Under the pieces are notes generated by a model. The model ran no database searches. It was not told the origin of the DNA and was given only the letters and a program-made list of their open reading frames with translations. From NCBI GenBank assembly GCA_019309565.1, contig JAFDFZ010000044.1, positions 1 through 34,801 of the forward strand: a stretch of DNA of 34,801 nt. The letters run 5' to 3'. Made by a program: the position numbers and the translations under genes. Below are positions 23,224-32,447 of this stretch, piece by piece (the first letter of the stretch is position 1; every line of letters begins with the position of its first letter). This DNA is from Deltaproteobacteria bacterium. GTDB lineage: Bacteria > Desulfobacterota > Desulfobacteria > Desulfobacterales > SURF-15.

Positions 23224-25131
23224 TCACCGGGGATTGCTCTGCCCACCCTTTTTTACTTGTTTCGATTCAAGCGTCTTTAATGCAATCATCAATACCGAAA
23301 GTGCCGCAGGCGTGATACCATCGATTCGAGATGCCTGCCCGAGGGAGGCTGGCCTCACAGCCGCCAGTTTCTGCTTTAATTCATTGGAAAGCCCGTGTAC
23401 CGTAAAATAATCAAACGATTCCGGTATGGTACTCGCCTCCAGGTTTTTGAATCTTTCGATTTCCCTTAACTGCTTTTCGATATAGCCTTCGTATTTAACT
23501 TCGATTTCCACCTGTCGGGTCACTGTATCCGGGATTGGTTCCGGGCTTTTATTAAGTTTTATCACCACATCGTAATTAAGCTCAGCCCTTTTCAGCAGTT
23601 GATCTAAAGGCACACCGCTTTGTATCGGAGCGGTTCCGCGGGATTGCAGGTAATCGTTTACAAACGGAGCAGGCCTGATGATGGTTCTTTTGATCCTTCT
23701 GATCTCCTCTGCAATCTGTCTTTTTCTTTCCCTTACATCCTTTACCGCATCTGAGGGAATAAGCCCCAGTTCGTATCCTTTTTCCATTAATCTTAAATCT
23801 GCATTATCCTCCCTAAGCATCAAACGATATTCAGCTCTTGAGGTGAACATGCGATAGGGTTCTTTTGTGCCCCGGGTAACCAGGTCATCGATCATTACGG
23901 CCATGTAAGCCTCAGAGCGATCCAGCACAAATGCAGGTCTACCCTGGACCTTGCAGGCTGCATTGATTCCCGCCCAAAGCCCCTGGGCGGCTGCCTCCTC
24001 GTACCCCGAAGTCCCGTTTATTTGTCCTCCTAGAAACAACCCTGTCAGCCGTTTGCTCTCAAGGGTCTTTCGAAGCTGGATAGGGTTTACATAATCATAC
24101 TCGATGGCATAAGCAGGCCGCATGATTTCGGCAGCCTCCAACCCCTTAATCGATCTTACGAATTGATCCTGCACCTCCATGGGCAAACTGTTTCCAAGCC
24201 CACTGGCATAGACCTCATCGGTATTAAGCCCTTCCGGCTCCAGGATTATCTGATGCCGGTGTCTTTCGGGAAAGCGGACAACCTTGTCTTCAAACGACGG
24301 GCAGTATCGCGCAGAAACCCCCTTGATCATACCCCCGTAGAGCGCAGATCGCTTAAGATTTTGTTGAACAATCCTGTGAGCCTCCGGGTTGGTATAGCCG
24401 ATGTAGCTTGGAACCTGCGGCATGGTAAGCTTTTGGGTAAAAAACGAAAACGGCTGAGGGGGCTCAAGGGGGTCTTGCCGGGTGAACTTATCAAAATCGA
24501 TGCTCGATTTTTTAAGCCGCGGCGGGGTTCCGGTTTTCATTCTTCCCAGCTCAAACCCGATTTCTTTAAGCTGAGAGGCCAAACCGTACGATGCGAACTC
24601 CCCGGCTCTACCAGCCCGGAAAGAATTAAAACCAATATGAACCAGTCCGCTAAGAAAGGTTCCCGTTGCCAGCACCACCGAATGGGCCTTATAACCGAAT
24701 CCGGTGTGGTCTTCAACACCGACCACGCGGTTGTCCTCAAGAAGCAATCTTTCGATGAGTGCCTGCTTAAGATCCAGGTTCGGCTGTTTTTCGATAACAG
24801 ACTTCATGGTCATGTGATAGAGGGTTTTGTCGTTCTGGGTGCGGGTGCAACGAACGGCAGGTCCCTTTTTGGTGTTTAAGATGCGGTATTGAATGGCCGT
24901 TTTGTCTGTTGTCTTTGCCATCTCTCCGCCAAGAGCGTCCAACTCCTTTACAAGCTGCCCTTTGGCCATACCCCCGATTGATGGGCTGCAGGGCATAGCC
25001 GCCACCTTATCGAGATCGATGGCTACGAGCAGAACACAACACCCCATCCGCGCGGCGGCAAGTGCAGCTTCGCATCCCGCATGCCCGCCCCCAACAACGA
25101 TAACATCGTATGATTTCCGGTAAACACTCAT
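23224..25131 (-). CDS. mnmG: tRNA uridine-5-carboxymethylaminomethyl(34) synthesis enzyme MnmG (GidA)
   Basis: The 635-residue FAD protein works with MnmE to modify U34 of several tRNAs. The FAD-binding motif is [20 protein letters not shown] (GGGHAG at 14-19). Other signatures are [65 protein letters not shown], and [40 protein letters not shown] follows. The C-terminal helical domain ([20 protein letters not shown]) binds MnmE. Length is normal. No clear ribosome binding site precedes the ATG at 25131. It is divergent from the radical SAM gene across 120 AT-rich bases. Confidence 0.97.
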   Translation of the reverse strand: MSVYRKSYDVIVVGGGHAGCEAALAAARMGCCVLLVAIDLDKVAAMPCSPSIGGMAKGQLVKELDALGGEMAKTTDKTAIQYRILNTKKGPAVRCTRTQNDKTLYHMTMKSVIEKQPNLDLKQALIERLLLEDNRVVGVEDHTGFGYKAHSVVLATGTFLSGLVHIGFNSFRAGRAGEFASYGLASQLKEIGFELGRMKTGTPPRLKKSSIDFDKFTRQDPLEPPQPFSFFTQKLTMPQVPSYIGYTNPEAHRIVQQNLKRSALYGGMIKGVSARYCPSFEDKVVRFPERHRHQIILEPEGLNTDEVYASGLGNSLPMEVQDQFVRSIKGLEAAEIMRPAYAIEYDYVNPIQLRKTLESKRLTGLFLGGQINGTSGYEEAAAQGLWAGINAACKVQGRPAFVLDRSEAYMAVMIDDLVTRGTKEPYRMFTSRAEYRLMLREDNADLRLMEKGYELGLIPSDAVKDVRERKRQIAEEIRRIKRTIIRPAPFVNDYLQSRGTAPIQSGVPLDQLLKRAELNYDVVIKLNKSPEPIPDTVTRQVEIEVKYEGYIEKQLREIERFKNLEASTIPESFDYFTVHGLSNELKQKLAAVRPASLGQASRIDGITPAALSVLMIALKTLESKQVKKGGQSNPR

Positions 25132-25251
25132 TTTTGTGGCGCTATTGCTATTGATTATCTACTATTTTACAATTTTATAAGGTAAATGTATATATATATT
25201 CAGCCAATTCAAAAACATAAAAACCTGAAGGTTCCAGTAGCTGCTCATTAG

Positions 25252-26217
25252 ATGACAAACACAATAAGCATGAAACATCGATACAACGATTTCAATACCT
25301 ATCTTCGAAACCTATTTGGTTGCCGGGTGCAAAAAATCACCATCGATGCCGGGCTGACCTGTCCCAACAGAGACGGAACCCTGGCAAGCGGCGGTTGCAT
25401 ATATTGTAATGCCAGAGGATCCGGAACCGGGGTCTTTGCAGAAGGTCTTTCGATTACCGATCAAATTGTAGATGGAAAACAAAGACTTGCCCGGCGTTAT
25501 AAAGCCAAAAAATTTATTGCTTACTTCCAGTCGTTTTCAAACACCTATGGTCCCATAGATAAGCTTAAACGCATGTATGAAGAGGCGCTTGGCGTGGAAG
25601 GGGTGGTGGGTCTGTCCATCGGAACTCGACCTGACTGTATCGGGGATGATATCCTGGATCTTCTCGCAGCATATGCAAAAGACTATCTTGTGTGGATCGA
25701 ATACGGACTTCAATCCGCCAACGAACAAACCCTCAAATTCATAAACCGCGGACACGATGTAAGCTGTTTTGTCAGGGCTGTTGAAGCAACCCGGGAAAAA
25801 GGCATCAACATCTGTGCTCATGTGATAATGGGGCTTCCCGGGGAAGAAAAAACTCATATGATGCAAACAGCTGATTTTATATCAAATCTTGGAATTGAAG
25901 GCATCAAAATTCACCTGCTCTATGTGGTTAAAGGCACGCCAATGGAACGATTGCACAAACAGGGCTCTTACCGATGCCTCGAGCAGCAGGAATATGTAGA
26001 GCTGGTTTGCGACTTTCTCGAGCGGATTCCCCAACACATGATCGTCCAGCGTCTAACCGGCGACCCCCATCCTCACGAGCTGCTGGCGCCTCAGTGGGCT
26101 TTGAAGAAAGCTGAAACCCTTGGCATGATTCGACAAACACTTGAAAAAAGGAATACCTGGCAAGGAAAATTCTTTGAATCTAGCAATTTCCTTGACTCCA
26201 ACCCATCTTTCCCCTAA
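25252..26217 (+). CDS. TIGR01212-family radical SAM protein (YhcC-like)
   Basis: The 321-residue protein matches the YhcC/TIGR01212 group of radical SAM proteins, whose reaction is not established here. Cluster cysteines are C37-x11-C49-x2-C52 in LTCPNRDGTLASGGCIYCNA, the expanded motif typical of this group. Other family segments are YFQSFSNTYGPIDKLKRMYE, GLSIGTRPDCIGDDILDLLA, EYGLQSANEQTLKFINRGHD, and HVIMGLPGEEKTHMM. The C-terminal part (RLTGDPHPHELLAPQW) is also conserved. Start is uncertain between 25252 and the Met at 25270; neither has a good ribosome binding site. It precedes livG by 55 bases on the same strand, though the functional link to amino-acid transport is unclear. Confidence 0.88.
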   Translation: MTNTISMKHRYNDFNTYLRNLFGCRVQKITIDAGLTCPNRDGTLASGGCIYCNARGSGTGVFAEGLSITDQIVDGKQRLARRYKAKKFIAYFQSFSNTYGPIDKLKRMYEEALGVEGVVGLSIGTRPDCIGDDILDLLAAYAKDYLVWIEYGLQSANEQTLKFINRGHDVSCFVRAVEATREKGINICAHVIMGLPGEEKTHMMQTADFISNLGIEGIKIHLLYVVKGTPMERLHKQGSYRCLEQQEYVELVCDFLERIPQHMIVQRLTGDPHPHELLAPQWALKKAETLGMIRQTLEKRNTWQGKFFESSNFLDSNPSFP

Positions 26218-26272
26218 AACCATATCTGTTCCAGCCGGCTCTTCAAATCTCTTCCACAGGTGTGATGAAGGT

Positions 26273-27034
26273 ATGCTTGATATTATCGGCGTTGAAAAAA
26301 GTTTTGGAGGTGTAAAAGCGGTAAACGGGTGCTCGCTTAGCGTGGAGGAGGGAACCATCACCGGCCTTATCGGCCCTAACGGTGCGGGGAAAACAACGCT
26401 TTTTAATGTCATTACAGGATATTACAAACCCGATAGAGGCGATATCCTGTTCCTTGGCCAATCGATTGCGGGCCTCGGACCCCATCAAATATTCAAAAGA
26501 AAAATGTATCGCACCTTTCAAATTACCCGGGAGTTCCCTCAGATGACGGTACTGGAAAACCTTATGCTGATGCCCGAACACCAGACAGGCGAAAAGCTCT
26601 GGAACAGCTGGTTTCGATCCGCTGCGGTTCGAAGGCAGGAGCTTGAAATTAAAGAAAAGGCTCTAGAAGTTCTTGAATTCGTCGAATTAATAGATCTAAA
26701 GGACGAATACGCCGGTTCGCTTTCAGGAGGGCAGAAAAAATTATTAGAACTGGCAAGAAGCATGATGGCCGAGCCGAAAATGGTTCTTCTGGATGAACCG
26801 GGCGCGGGGATAAACCCCACGCTGATGAGAAAGCTCATGACCAAAATCGAAAAGCTGTGTGAAGAAGAACACATTACCTTTCTGCTCATTGAACATGATA
26901 TGGAGCTTGTCATGAACCTCTGCAATCCGATCATCGTAATGAGCGAAGGAAAAAAACTGGCCCAGGGCGCGCCCGAGGAGATCAAATCCGATGAAAGGGT
27001 GCTTGAGGCCTATCTGGGTGGACAATACAGATGA
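26273..27034 (+). CDS. livG: Branched-chain amino-acid ABC transporter ATP-binding protein LivG
   Basis: The 253-residue ATPase has Walker A GPNGAGKTT (34-42), the signature LSGGQKKLLELARSMM, Walker B MVLLDEPGAGINPTL and the switch LIEHDMELVM. The stretch between Walker A and signature (YKPDRGDILFLGQSIAGLGP, RTFQITREFPQMTVLENLML) is typical of LivG. ATG at 26273, after GAAGG, is chosen; an upstream in-frame extension to 26141 overlaps the radical SAM gene and lacks similarity. It overlaps livF by 4 bases. Substrates are probably branched-chain amino acids or related amides, judged only by family. Confidence 0.94.
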   Translation: MLDIIGVEKSFGGVKAVNGCSLSVEEGTITGLIGPNGAGKTTLFNVITGYYKPDRGDILFLGQSIAGLGPHQIFKRKMYRTFQITREFPQMTVLENLMLMPEHQTGEKLWNSWFRSAAVRRQELEIKEKALEVLEFVELIDLKDEYAGSLSGGQKKLLELARSMMAEPKMVLLDEPGAGINPTLMRKLMTKIEKLCEEEHITFLLIEHDMELVMNLCNPIIVMSEGKKLAQGAPEEIKSDERVLEAYLGGQYR

Positions 27035-27735
27035 CGATTCTGAAGGTTGATAACATATCAGCCGGTTATGGAGAAGCTGATATCCTTCATCAAGTGAATC
27101 TGCGGGTTGAGCCCGGGCAGATCGTATCGATTATCGGACCCAACGGTGCCGGAAAATCCACCCTGCTGAAGACCATTTTCGGCATTTTAAAACCCAGCCA
27201 GGGGACGGTAACCTTGAACGACGAAGACATCACGAGGCTCAGACCCGACAAGATCGCCCAGAGGGGAATAAGTTATGTGCCTCAGGTAAACAATGTATTT
27301 CCCTCTCTGACCATTGAAGAAAACCTTGAGATGGGAGCCTTTATTCGCACCGATGATTATAGCAAACGGCTTGAGGAGATCTATGAGCTGTTTCCCGTAT
27401 TAAAAGAAAGAAAAAAACAGAAAGCGGGGCATCTTTCCGGCGGGCAGCGACAGATGGTTGCCATGGGCAGAGCTTTGATGGTGGATCCCCGGGTATTGCT
27501 GCTCGATGAGCCGTCTGCTGGACTTGCACCTGTTTTGGTAGGTACGATCTTTGAAAAAATAACCGAGATCAATGCCACCGGGGTTTCTATTATCATTGTC
27601 GAACAAAATGCCCGGGAAGCATTGAAAATGGCGCACCATGGTTATGTGCTGGCAATGGGAAGGAACGTTCTGGATGATACCGGAAAGGCACTGCTGGAAA
27701 ATGAGGAGATAGGACGCCTGTATTTAGGGGGATAA
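27031..27735 (+). CDS. livF: Branched-chain amino-acid ABC transporter ATP-binding protein LivF
   Basis: The 234-residue second ATPase has Walker A GPNGAGKST (36-44), signature LSGGQRQMVAMGRALM, Walker B VLLLDEPSAGLAPVL and switch IIVEQNAREAL, the Gln-containing form usual for LivF. Its ATG overlaps the livG stop (ATGA). livH starts 4 bases after it. LivG and LivF form the heterodimeric motor of the transporter. Length is typical. Confidence 0.94.
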   Translation: MTILKVDNISAGYGEADILHQVNLRVEPGQIVSIIGPNGAGKSTLLKTIFGILKPSQGTVTLNDEDITRLRPDKIAQRGISYVPQVNNVFPSLTIEENLEMGAFIRTDDYSKRLEEIYELFPVLKERKKQKAGHLSGGQRQMVAMGRALMVDPRVLLLDEPSAGLAPVLVGTIFEKITEINATGVSIIIVEQNAREALKMAHHGYVLAMGRNVLDDTGKALLENEEIGRLYLGG

Positions 27736-27738
27736 GAG

Positions 27739-28653
27739 ATGATAGAATTGATAATTTATGGCGTCGTATTCGGCAGCATTATTTCACTTGGGGCAATCGG
27801 TTTAACCCTTGTATACGGTATCATTAGGTTTGCCAATTTCGCCCATGGCGATTTGATGTCTACAGGAGCCTATGTCTCACTGTTTATGGTAACCGTTGTT
27901 CTTTCCTGGATTGGGATATCCGATTCCACTTTCGGTCCATTTTCCTTTGGCTGGAGAATGCTGGTGGCTCTGCCCGTTTCCATGTCTGTGGTAGGCGGTG
28001 TCGCCATTTTGCTTGACCGAATACTGTATCGCAAGCTTCGGCAAAAGAAAAGCACACCCGTCATTTTAGCCATGTCCTCTCTGGGTGCTGCTTTCATCCT
28101 TAGAATGATCATACTTATCCTGTGGGGGGCGGACTCTTTGTTTTACAGACCCGGGCTGCTGCGCCCAGCGGTGGAACTACCTCTGGGAGTTAAGATTCGG
28201 CCGGATCAGATCTTGATCCTGCTCATTGTACTGTTTCTCATAAGCCTGCTTCATCTTTTTTTGCAGAAAACCAAAATGGGCAAAGCCATGCGCGCTACCG
28301 CGGACAACATGGAGCTTGCCATGGTATCGGGCATCGATACAGAAAAGATCATTATCTGGACGTGGGGTATCGGCGGTGCTCTTGCCGCTGCCGGCGGAAT
28401 CCTTTACGGAATCGATGTTCAAGTACATCCATACATGGGCTGGAACTTTCTCATCCCGCTTTTCGCGGCCACCATCCTGGGTACCATCGGCAACGTGTAC
28501 GGCGCTCTTGTAGGAGGGCTTATCATCGGCATCGCCCAGCAGGTTTCCACAAGTTTTCTGCTACCCACCTACAAACCGGCTGTCGCCTTTATGATCATGA
28601 TCATCATCCTTTTGATCCGGCCAAGGGGGATCTTCGGAGGAAGCGAGGAATAA
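27739..28653 (+). CDS. livH: Branched-chain amino-acid ABC transporter permease LivH
   Basis: The 304-residue permease has about eight hydrophobic segments. Family hallmarks are the first helix and loop LGAIGLTLVYGIIRFANFAH GDLMSTGAYVSLF (shown in two pieces), TKMGKAMRATADNMELAMVSG, the cytoplasmic coupling region, and GNVYGALVGGLIIGIAQQ near the C-terminus. The ribosome binding site is AGGGGG before ATG at 27739. Its TAA overlaps the livM ATG by one base, so both permeases are made in equal amounts by coupling. Confidence 0.93.
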   Translation: MIELIIYGVVFGSIISLGAIGLTLVYGIIRFANFAHGDLMSTGAYVSLFMVTVVLSWIGISDSTFGPFSFGWRMLVALPVSMSVVGGVAILLDRILYRKLRQKKSTPVILAMSSLGAAFILRMIILILWGADSLFYRPGLLRPAVELPLGVKIRPDQILILLIVLFLISLLHLFLQKTKMGKAMRATADNMELAMVSGIDTEKIIIWTWGIGGALAAAGGILYGIDVQVHPYMGWNFLIPLFAATILGTIGNVYGALVGGLIIGIAQQVSTSFLLPTYKPAVAFMIMIIILLIRPRGIFGGSEE

Positions 28654-29621
28654 TGGAACTATCTGGAATTGTTGCATATCTGGTATCACTTGCCATCATG
28701 GCAGGAATATATGCCATCTTTTGCCTGGGTCTTAACATTCAGTGGGGTTATACGGGTCTTTTCAACATCGGAATTGCAGGGTTTTTTTGTATCGGGGCCT
28801 ATACATCGGCTCTGATTACCACGCCGAAGCCAACAGGTGTTTATGCTCAGTACGTTCAGCAGATCTTCGGCCTGAACCTGCCCTTCATCGCCGGGTTGGC
28901 GGGAGCCGCCCTCGTCTGCGGGTTGATCGCCTTTCTGATCGGGTTTCCGACCCTTCGACTGGGCGAAGACTACCTGGCCATATCCACCATCGGTATCGCC
29001 GAAACCGTTCGACTGATCTTCAACAATGAACACTGGCTTGCCAACGGCCCCAGGGGGCTTATGGGCTTGCCTCAACCCTTACAGGGTCTGGTTGATCCCC
29101 GGCATTATAACTACATCTACCTGGTGGTGATCGTTTTTATCATGGTGATCATCTATCTGTTGATCGAACGGGGCATCCGATCCCCCTGGGGCAGAGTTCT
29201 AAGGGCAATCCGGGAGGATGAGATTTCGGCTGCAATGAGCGGAAAAAACATACTCAATTTTAAGATGCAGTCCCTGGTATTTGGAGCCATGATCATGGGG
29301 ATTGGAGGTGCGCTTTATGCCCATTACACAAAGGCTATCTCCCCAAGTGTTTTCACTCCTCTTTATGGAACTTTCATCATATGGGTGATGTTGATGGCAG
29401 GAGGCAGCGGCAACAACAAAGGGGCCATTTTAGGGGCTTATGTGATTTGGGGTATCTGGACGGGCACCAAATTTATGACCGATCTGCTTCCCTATACCCT
29501 GAAAGCAAGAGCACCCTATATTCGGTTTCTTATAATCGGGATTCTTTTGGAAATTATTCTCATCTATCGTCCCCAGGGGTTGTTGGGGGAAGAAAGAAAG
29601 GTATCCAAATTAATAGAGTGA
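28653..29621 (+). CDS. livM: Branched-chain amino-acid ABC transporter permease LivM
   Basis: The 322-residue permease has the LivM layout: IAFLIGFPTLRLGEDYLAIS in the middle, then the coupling segment RSPWGRVLRAIREDEISAAM, and ending near IYRPQGLLGEERK. The start ATG at 28653 is set by GGAGGAAGCGAGGAATA upstream and by the one-base overlap with livH. The frame is open back to 28362, but that part is out-of-frame livH sequence. It is the last gene of the liv operon and faces the binding-protein gene. Confidence 0.94.
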   Translation: MELSGIVAYLVSLAIMAGIYAIFCLGLNIQWGYTGLFNIGIAGFFCIGAYTSALITTPKPTGVYAQYVQQIFGLNLPFIAGLAGAALVCGLIAFLIGFPTLRLGEDYLAISTIGIAETVRLIFNNEHWLANGPRGLMGLPQPLQGLVDPRHYNYIYLVVIVFIMVIIYLLIERGIRSPWGRVLRAIREDEISAAMSGKNILNFKMQSLVFGAMIMGIGGALYAHYTKAISPSVFTPLYGTFIIWVMLMAGGSGNNKGAILGAYVIWGIWTGTKFMTDLLPYTLKARAPYIRFLIIGILLEIILIYRPQGLLGEERKVSKLIE

Positions 29622-29646
29622 GCCTTCCCATTGCCGGAAACGGAAG

Positions 29647-29674
29647 AAAAAAGGGGCGCTTCTTAAGCACCCCC
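29647..29674 (-). terminator. Rho-independent terminator for the liv substrate-binding protein gene
   Basis: Read on the minus strand, GGGG-T-GCTT pairs with AAGC-C-CCC plus C around a short loop (arms 29673-29665 and 29661-29653), then TTTTTT at 29652-29647. It lies 35 bases after the minus-strand gene and 26 bases after livM, so it may serve mainly the former. The stem has one internal mismatch. Confidence 0.65.
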
Positions 29675-29708
29675 TGTCTGATGCTTATCATGAATCCTAC
29701 CTGTATCC

Positions 29709-30923
29709 TTAGAATTCATGCTCCACTCTGACCGTCACCAGTTTACCTTGCTTATATTTCCAAACTTCGATTGGGGTTATGACATCGCCGTTCTCGTCAA
29801 AATCGACGGATCCGGCTGCACCCTCATAATTAATGTCCTTGCCTGCCCTTATGAGATCAAAGGCCTTTTTGAATTCACCCGGCTTGATGACTTCACCAGG
29901 CGGATTGGCAACCGCCCGCAGGTTGTCCCTGATATTCTTGGAATTCAATTCAAGCCCTTTGACTTTCGCCCTGTAAGCTGCAAGCCCGATAACTGCCATG
30001 GCGTCGTAAGCGTTTGTTATGAAAGGCAGCGGAGGAAGTCTTCCGTATTCCGCCTTGTAATCTGCATTGAACATAACAAAGGGCTCTCCTCCTGCTGAAC
30101 CGGGGGCTGTGCCCATCTGTCCTTCAAGGTTCTCCGCACCAACAGCCTTAATGATGTCTTCTGATTTCGTACCGTCGCAGAACAGAAAGCTTTTGAAATT
30201 AAAGAACTCTATGGCCTCCTTCAAATAGACCTTCGCGTGCTCCGGATAACTATAAGCACAGAGAATATCCGGTTTGCCATCAAGTGCCTTTCGAAGCTCA
30301 GCGGTATAAGATTCGGCAGCCTTCTCATCATGGGGAACCGCAGCAAGCACCTTGCCCCCTGCTTTTTCAAATGCAGTCTTGAAATTCTCCGCAAGACCCT
30401 GGCCATATGGATTATTCACATACAGCACAGCGGCGGTCTTATTGTAGGTTGCGGCCAGTTTGCCTGCGACCACACCCTGAAGGGCATCGGACGGGCAGGT
30501 TCTAAACAAGAAATCCTTTTCTTTGTCTGCCGGCAGTACAGTAATAAGGGGTGAAGTGGAGGCTTCCGAGATCTGCAGCACGTTGCTGGGAATTGTTACA
30601 GATTCTGCCACCGGAACGGTTACCCCACTTGCCAGCGCACCGATGATCGCAACCACTCTATCCACTTCCACCAATTTCTTGGCTGCATTGGTGGCCGGAA
30701 TGGCCGATGTCTCACTGTCTTCGTGAACAAGGGATACCTTAAGCCCGGCGGCCTCTAATTGTTTAACCGCAAGCTCCACACCCTTCTGATGGGCCGGACC
30801 AAACTCTTTCAGGGGTCCGGTGTGAGCCAGAAGGGTTCCAACCTTAATATCCTGGGCTACAGCAGCGGAGACGATCAATGATGCTAAAAACACAACACAA
30901 ACAAAAACAATTGCTTTTCTCAT
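29709..30923 (-). CDS. livK: Liv-type ABC transporter substrate-binding protein
   Basis: The 404-residue periplasmic receptor has a signal peptide (MRKAIVFVCVVFLASLIVSA, cleavage near AAVA-QD) and the Leu/Ile/Val-binding-protein fold: IKVGTLLAHTGPLKEFGPAH, GVELAVKQLEAAGLKVSLVH, VVAIIGALASGVTVPVAESV, and AVLYVNNPYGQGLAENFKTA. ATG at 30923 follows AGGAGG. It has its own promoter and terminator and is convergent with livGFHM, so receptor and transporter levels can differ. Ligand is not certain: this family also binds amides, aromatic acids and other compounds. Confidence 0.9.
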   Translation of the reverse strand: MRKAIVFVCVVFLASLIVSAAVAQDIKVGTLLAHTGPLKEFGPAHQKGVELAVKQLEAAGLKVSLVHEDSETSAIPATNAAKKLVEVDRVVAIIGALASGVTVPVAESVTIPSNVLQISEASTSPLITVLPADKEKDFLFRTCPSDALQGVVAGKLAATYNKTAAVLYVNNPYGQGLAENFKTAFEKAGGKVLAAVPHDEKAAESYTAELRKALDGKPDILCAYSYPEHAKVYLKEAIEFFNFKSFLFCDGTKSEDIIKAVGAENLEGQMGTAPGSAGGEPFVMFNADYKAEYGRLPPLPFITNAYDAMAVIGLAAYRAKVKGLELNSKNIRDNLRAVANPPGEVIKPGEFKKAFDLIRAGKDINYEGAAGSVDFDENGDVITPIEVWKYKQGKLVTVRVEHEF

Positions 30924-31057
30924 AACTGCCTCCTTTCTTTGGTATGTGATAGGTTAACCTTGCAAATATCTCATACAGAGACATAGCGCCAGATGATAAA
31001 AAATCCAAACTTATTACACCGGGTTGTATCAAGAAAATTGAGCCAGACTTGAAAATT

Positions 31058-31086
31058 ACATTAAGATAAAAAACAAAGGTTGTCAA
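31058..31086 (-). promoter_or_regulatory. Sigma-70 promoter for the liv binding-protein gene
   Basis: On the minus strand, TTGACA (31086-31081), 17-base spacer, TAATGT (31063-31058). The leader to the ATG at 30923 is about 128 bases; I see no known riboswitch in it. Confidence 0.6.
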
Positions 31087-31154
31087 AAAGATTCTCGTGT
31101 CCCCGGGAAAACACCCCATTGTTTTTCCCTGTATTTCTAAACAGAGAAAACAGC

Positions 31155-31808
31155 CTAAAATCCCATATTTTCATTTATAAGAATGACTTTTATCCGTCCT
31201 TTCGGAAAGGCCTTTTCAGTAATAACCCAACTGTTGCAGATTCTATCCGTGCTTTTACACTCCTCACAATAGGATGTTTTAACACACGGGGTTTTCTTAT
31301 CAAGCCTCATGGCATTGACCGGAGCGACATAATCTTTGATACGAAACATGGCCTCGTCCAGGTCGGGTACAATTTTATTTCGACCCGCAAGTATCACGAC
31401 CTGTTTGGGGCCAAAGACAAGGGCGGCCACACGGTTTCCGGTCATATCCAGATTAACCAGTTGACCGGACTCGGTGATGGCATTGGTTCCGGTGATAAAC
31501 ATATCGGCAAGCAATGCCTGGCGTCTCCTTTCGGTGGCATCTTCTCTTGAAATGCTCTTATCAAATGTATCCAGCACCACAAGATCCTGCCTGCTTTTAA
31601 GCTCGTCATACAGGCCCGTTGCGATAAACGTCATAGAGCCGCCCCATGAAACTGTCCTGACATCGGTTTTGGAGAAAATGTCCTGCCAGAAAACAGTTTT
31701 AGCAGCGCTTCTGTTATCTGCGATATGCACTTCAAAGTTATTGGTTTCCAGTATATTTTTAAGCGCCTCCAGTCGTTTTTCCCAGTAATTTTCGATCGGA
31801 TGTTCCAT
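31155..31808 (-). CDS. LUD domain protein (LutC/YkgG-related)
   Basis: The 217-residue product is a stand-alone LUD-domain protein of the family that contains LutC of the lactate-utilisation complex. Segments seen are VRTVSWGGSMTFIATGLYDE, ADMFITGTNAITESGQLVNL, DMTGNRVAALVFGPKQVVIL and AGRNKIVPDLDEAM, followed by a cysteine-rich tail (CVKTSYCEECKSTDRIC), as in many anaerobe LUD proteins. No iron-sulfur subunits LutA or LutB are adjacent. ATG at 31808 has GAGG 7 bases upstream. The nearby liv receptor is transcribed the same way but has its own promoter. Function outside lactate oxidation is unknown. Confidence 0.85.
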   Translation of the reverse strand: MEHPIENYWEKRLEALKNILETNNFEVHIADNRSAAKTVFWQDIFSKTDVRTVSWGGSMTFIATGLYDELKSRQDLVVLDTFDKSISREDATERRRQALLADMFITGTNAITESGQLVNLDMTGNRVAALVFGPKQVVILAGRNKIVPDLDEAMFRIKDYVAPVNAMRLDKKTPCVKTSYCEECKSTDRICNSWVITEKAFPKGRIKVILINENMGF

Positions 31809-32175
31809 AAGAATACCTCATATACCTTAAAATTTTGCTAAAAACCTTTGCCTTGAACCCATCGGGCTTCGGATTTCCGTCGCCCTGAAATAGATTTACT
31901 TTCTAAAACATCTATAAGGATGAAATGCAAGATGAATTTAGAAACCGATAAGACACCCTGTTCTTTCCCATAGTCTAATAGACGAACCTTGTGAAAAAGC
32001 AGCCCCTTTTAGGGTCAGTTGAAATAAGAACTCAGTTGCAAGTGAGCTGAAGTGCCTAATTGCTCTTAAGCAAAATATCCATCCCAATGCAAGACAAATC
32101 TTGGATGCCTGGCAACTTAGTGGTCAGAAATCTGATAGAGTTCGCATAATAGGTGGTCTAAAACGAAAAAAACCT

Positions 32176-32203
32176 TGACAATTAATGCTTAAAAATTATT
32201 TAC
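32176..32203 (+). promoter_or_regulatory. Candidate promoter for the three-gene redox module
   Basis: TTGACA (32176-32181), 16-base spacer, TATTTA (32198-32203). It would give a leader of about 240 bases that contains the dyad at 32299-32313. The -35 is perfect, the -10 is fair. Confidence 0.45.
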
Positions 32204-32298
32204 AGTACTTGTTTTTATATTAACCGGGGGATGCTATTTTCTCCTCTCAACTGCCAAATAGATAGGGGATTGAGAGCTGTCTGTTGCCATTACAAGGC

Positions 32299-32313
32299 TT
32301 GAACAGTGTTCAA
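32299..32313. promoter_or_regulatory. Perfect 15-base dyad, possible operator
   Basis: TTGAACAGTGTTCAA is a 7+1+7 perfect palindrome in the leader of the redox module. Such dyads are typical of dimeric regulators. A chance palindrome is possible; no regulator gene lies nearby. Confidence 0.35.
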
Positions 32314-32447
32314 ATAGACGAAAACATTTCTGGAGAGTTTTACACAACACAAGAGAGAAATTTTTTTGGATATTGTCGATCGTGAAACCGGGATTCCGGG
32401 GCCGAATTGTTGAATTGTTGTGAAAATGAACCAAGGAGGATTATCAG

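Larger units (their letters stand above)
31809..32447. other. 639-base intergenic region before the redox module
   Basis: It separates divergent genes. It holds the promoter candidate at 32176-32203, a 15-base dyad at 32299-32313, and a ribosome binding site (AGGAGG) before 32448. The remainder is AT-rich with no credible ORF on either strand; I do not recognise an RNA gene. Confidence 0.55.

Noticed and set aside
28362-28652. Long N-terminal extension of LivM
   Set aside because: It is out-of-frame livH sequence; the ATG at 28653 has a strong ribosome binding site and matches family length.
31090-31150. Terminator after the LUD gene
   Set aside because: TGTTTTC...GAAAAACA arms can pair imperfectly, but several mismatches and no T-run follow on the minus strand.
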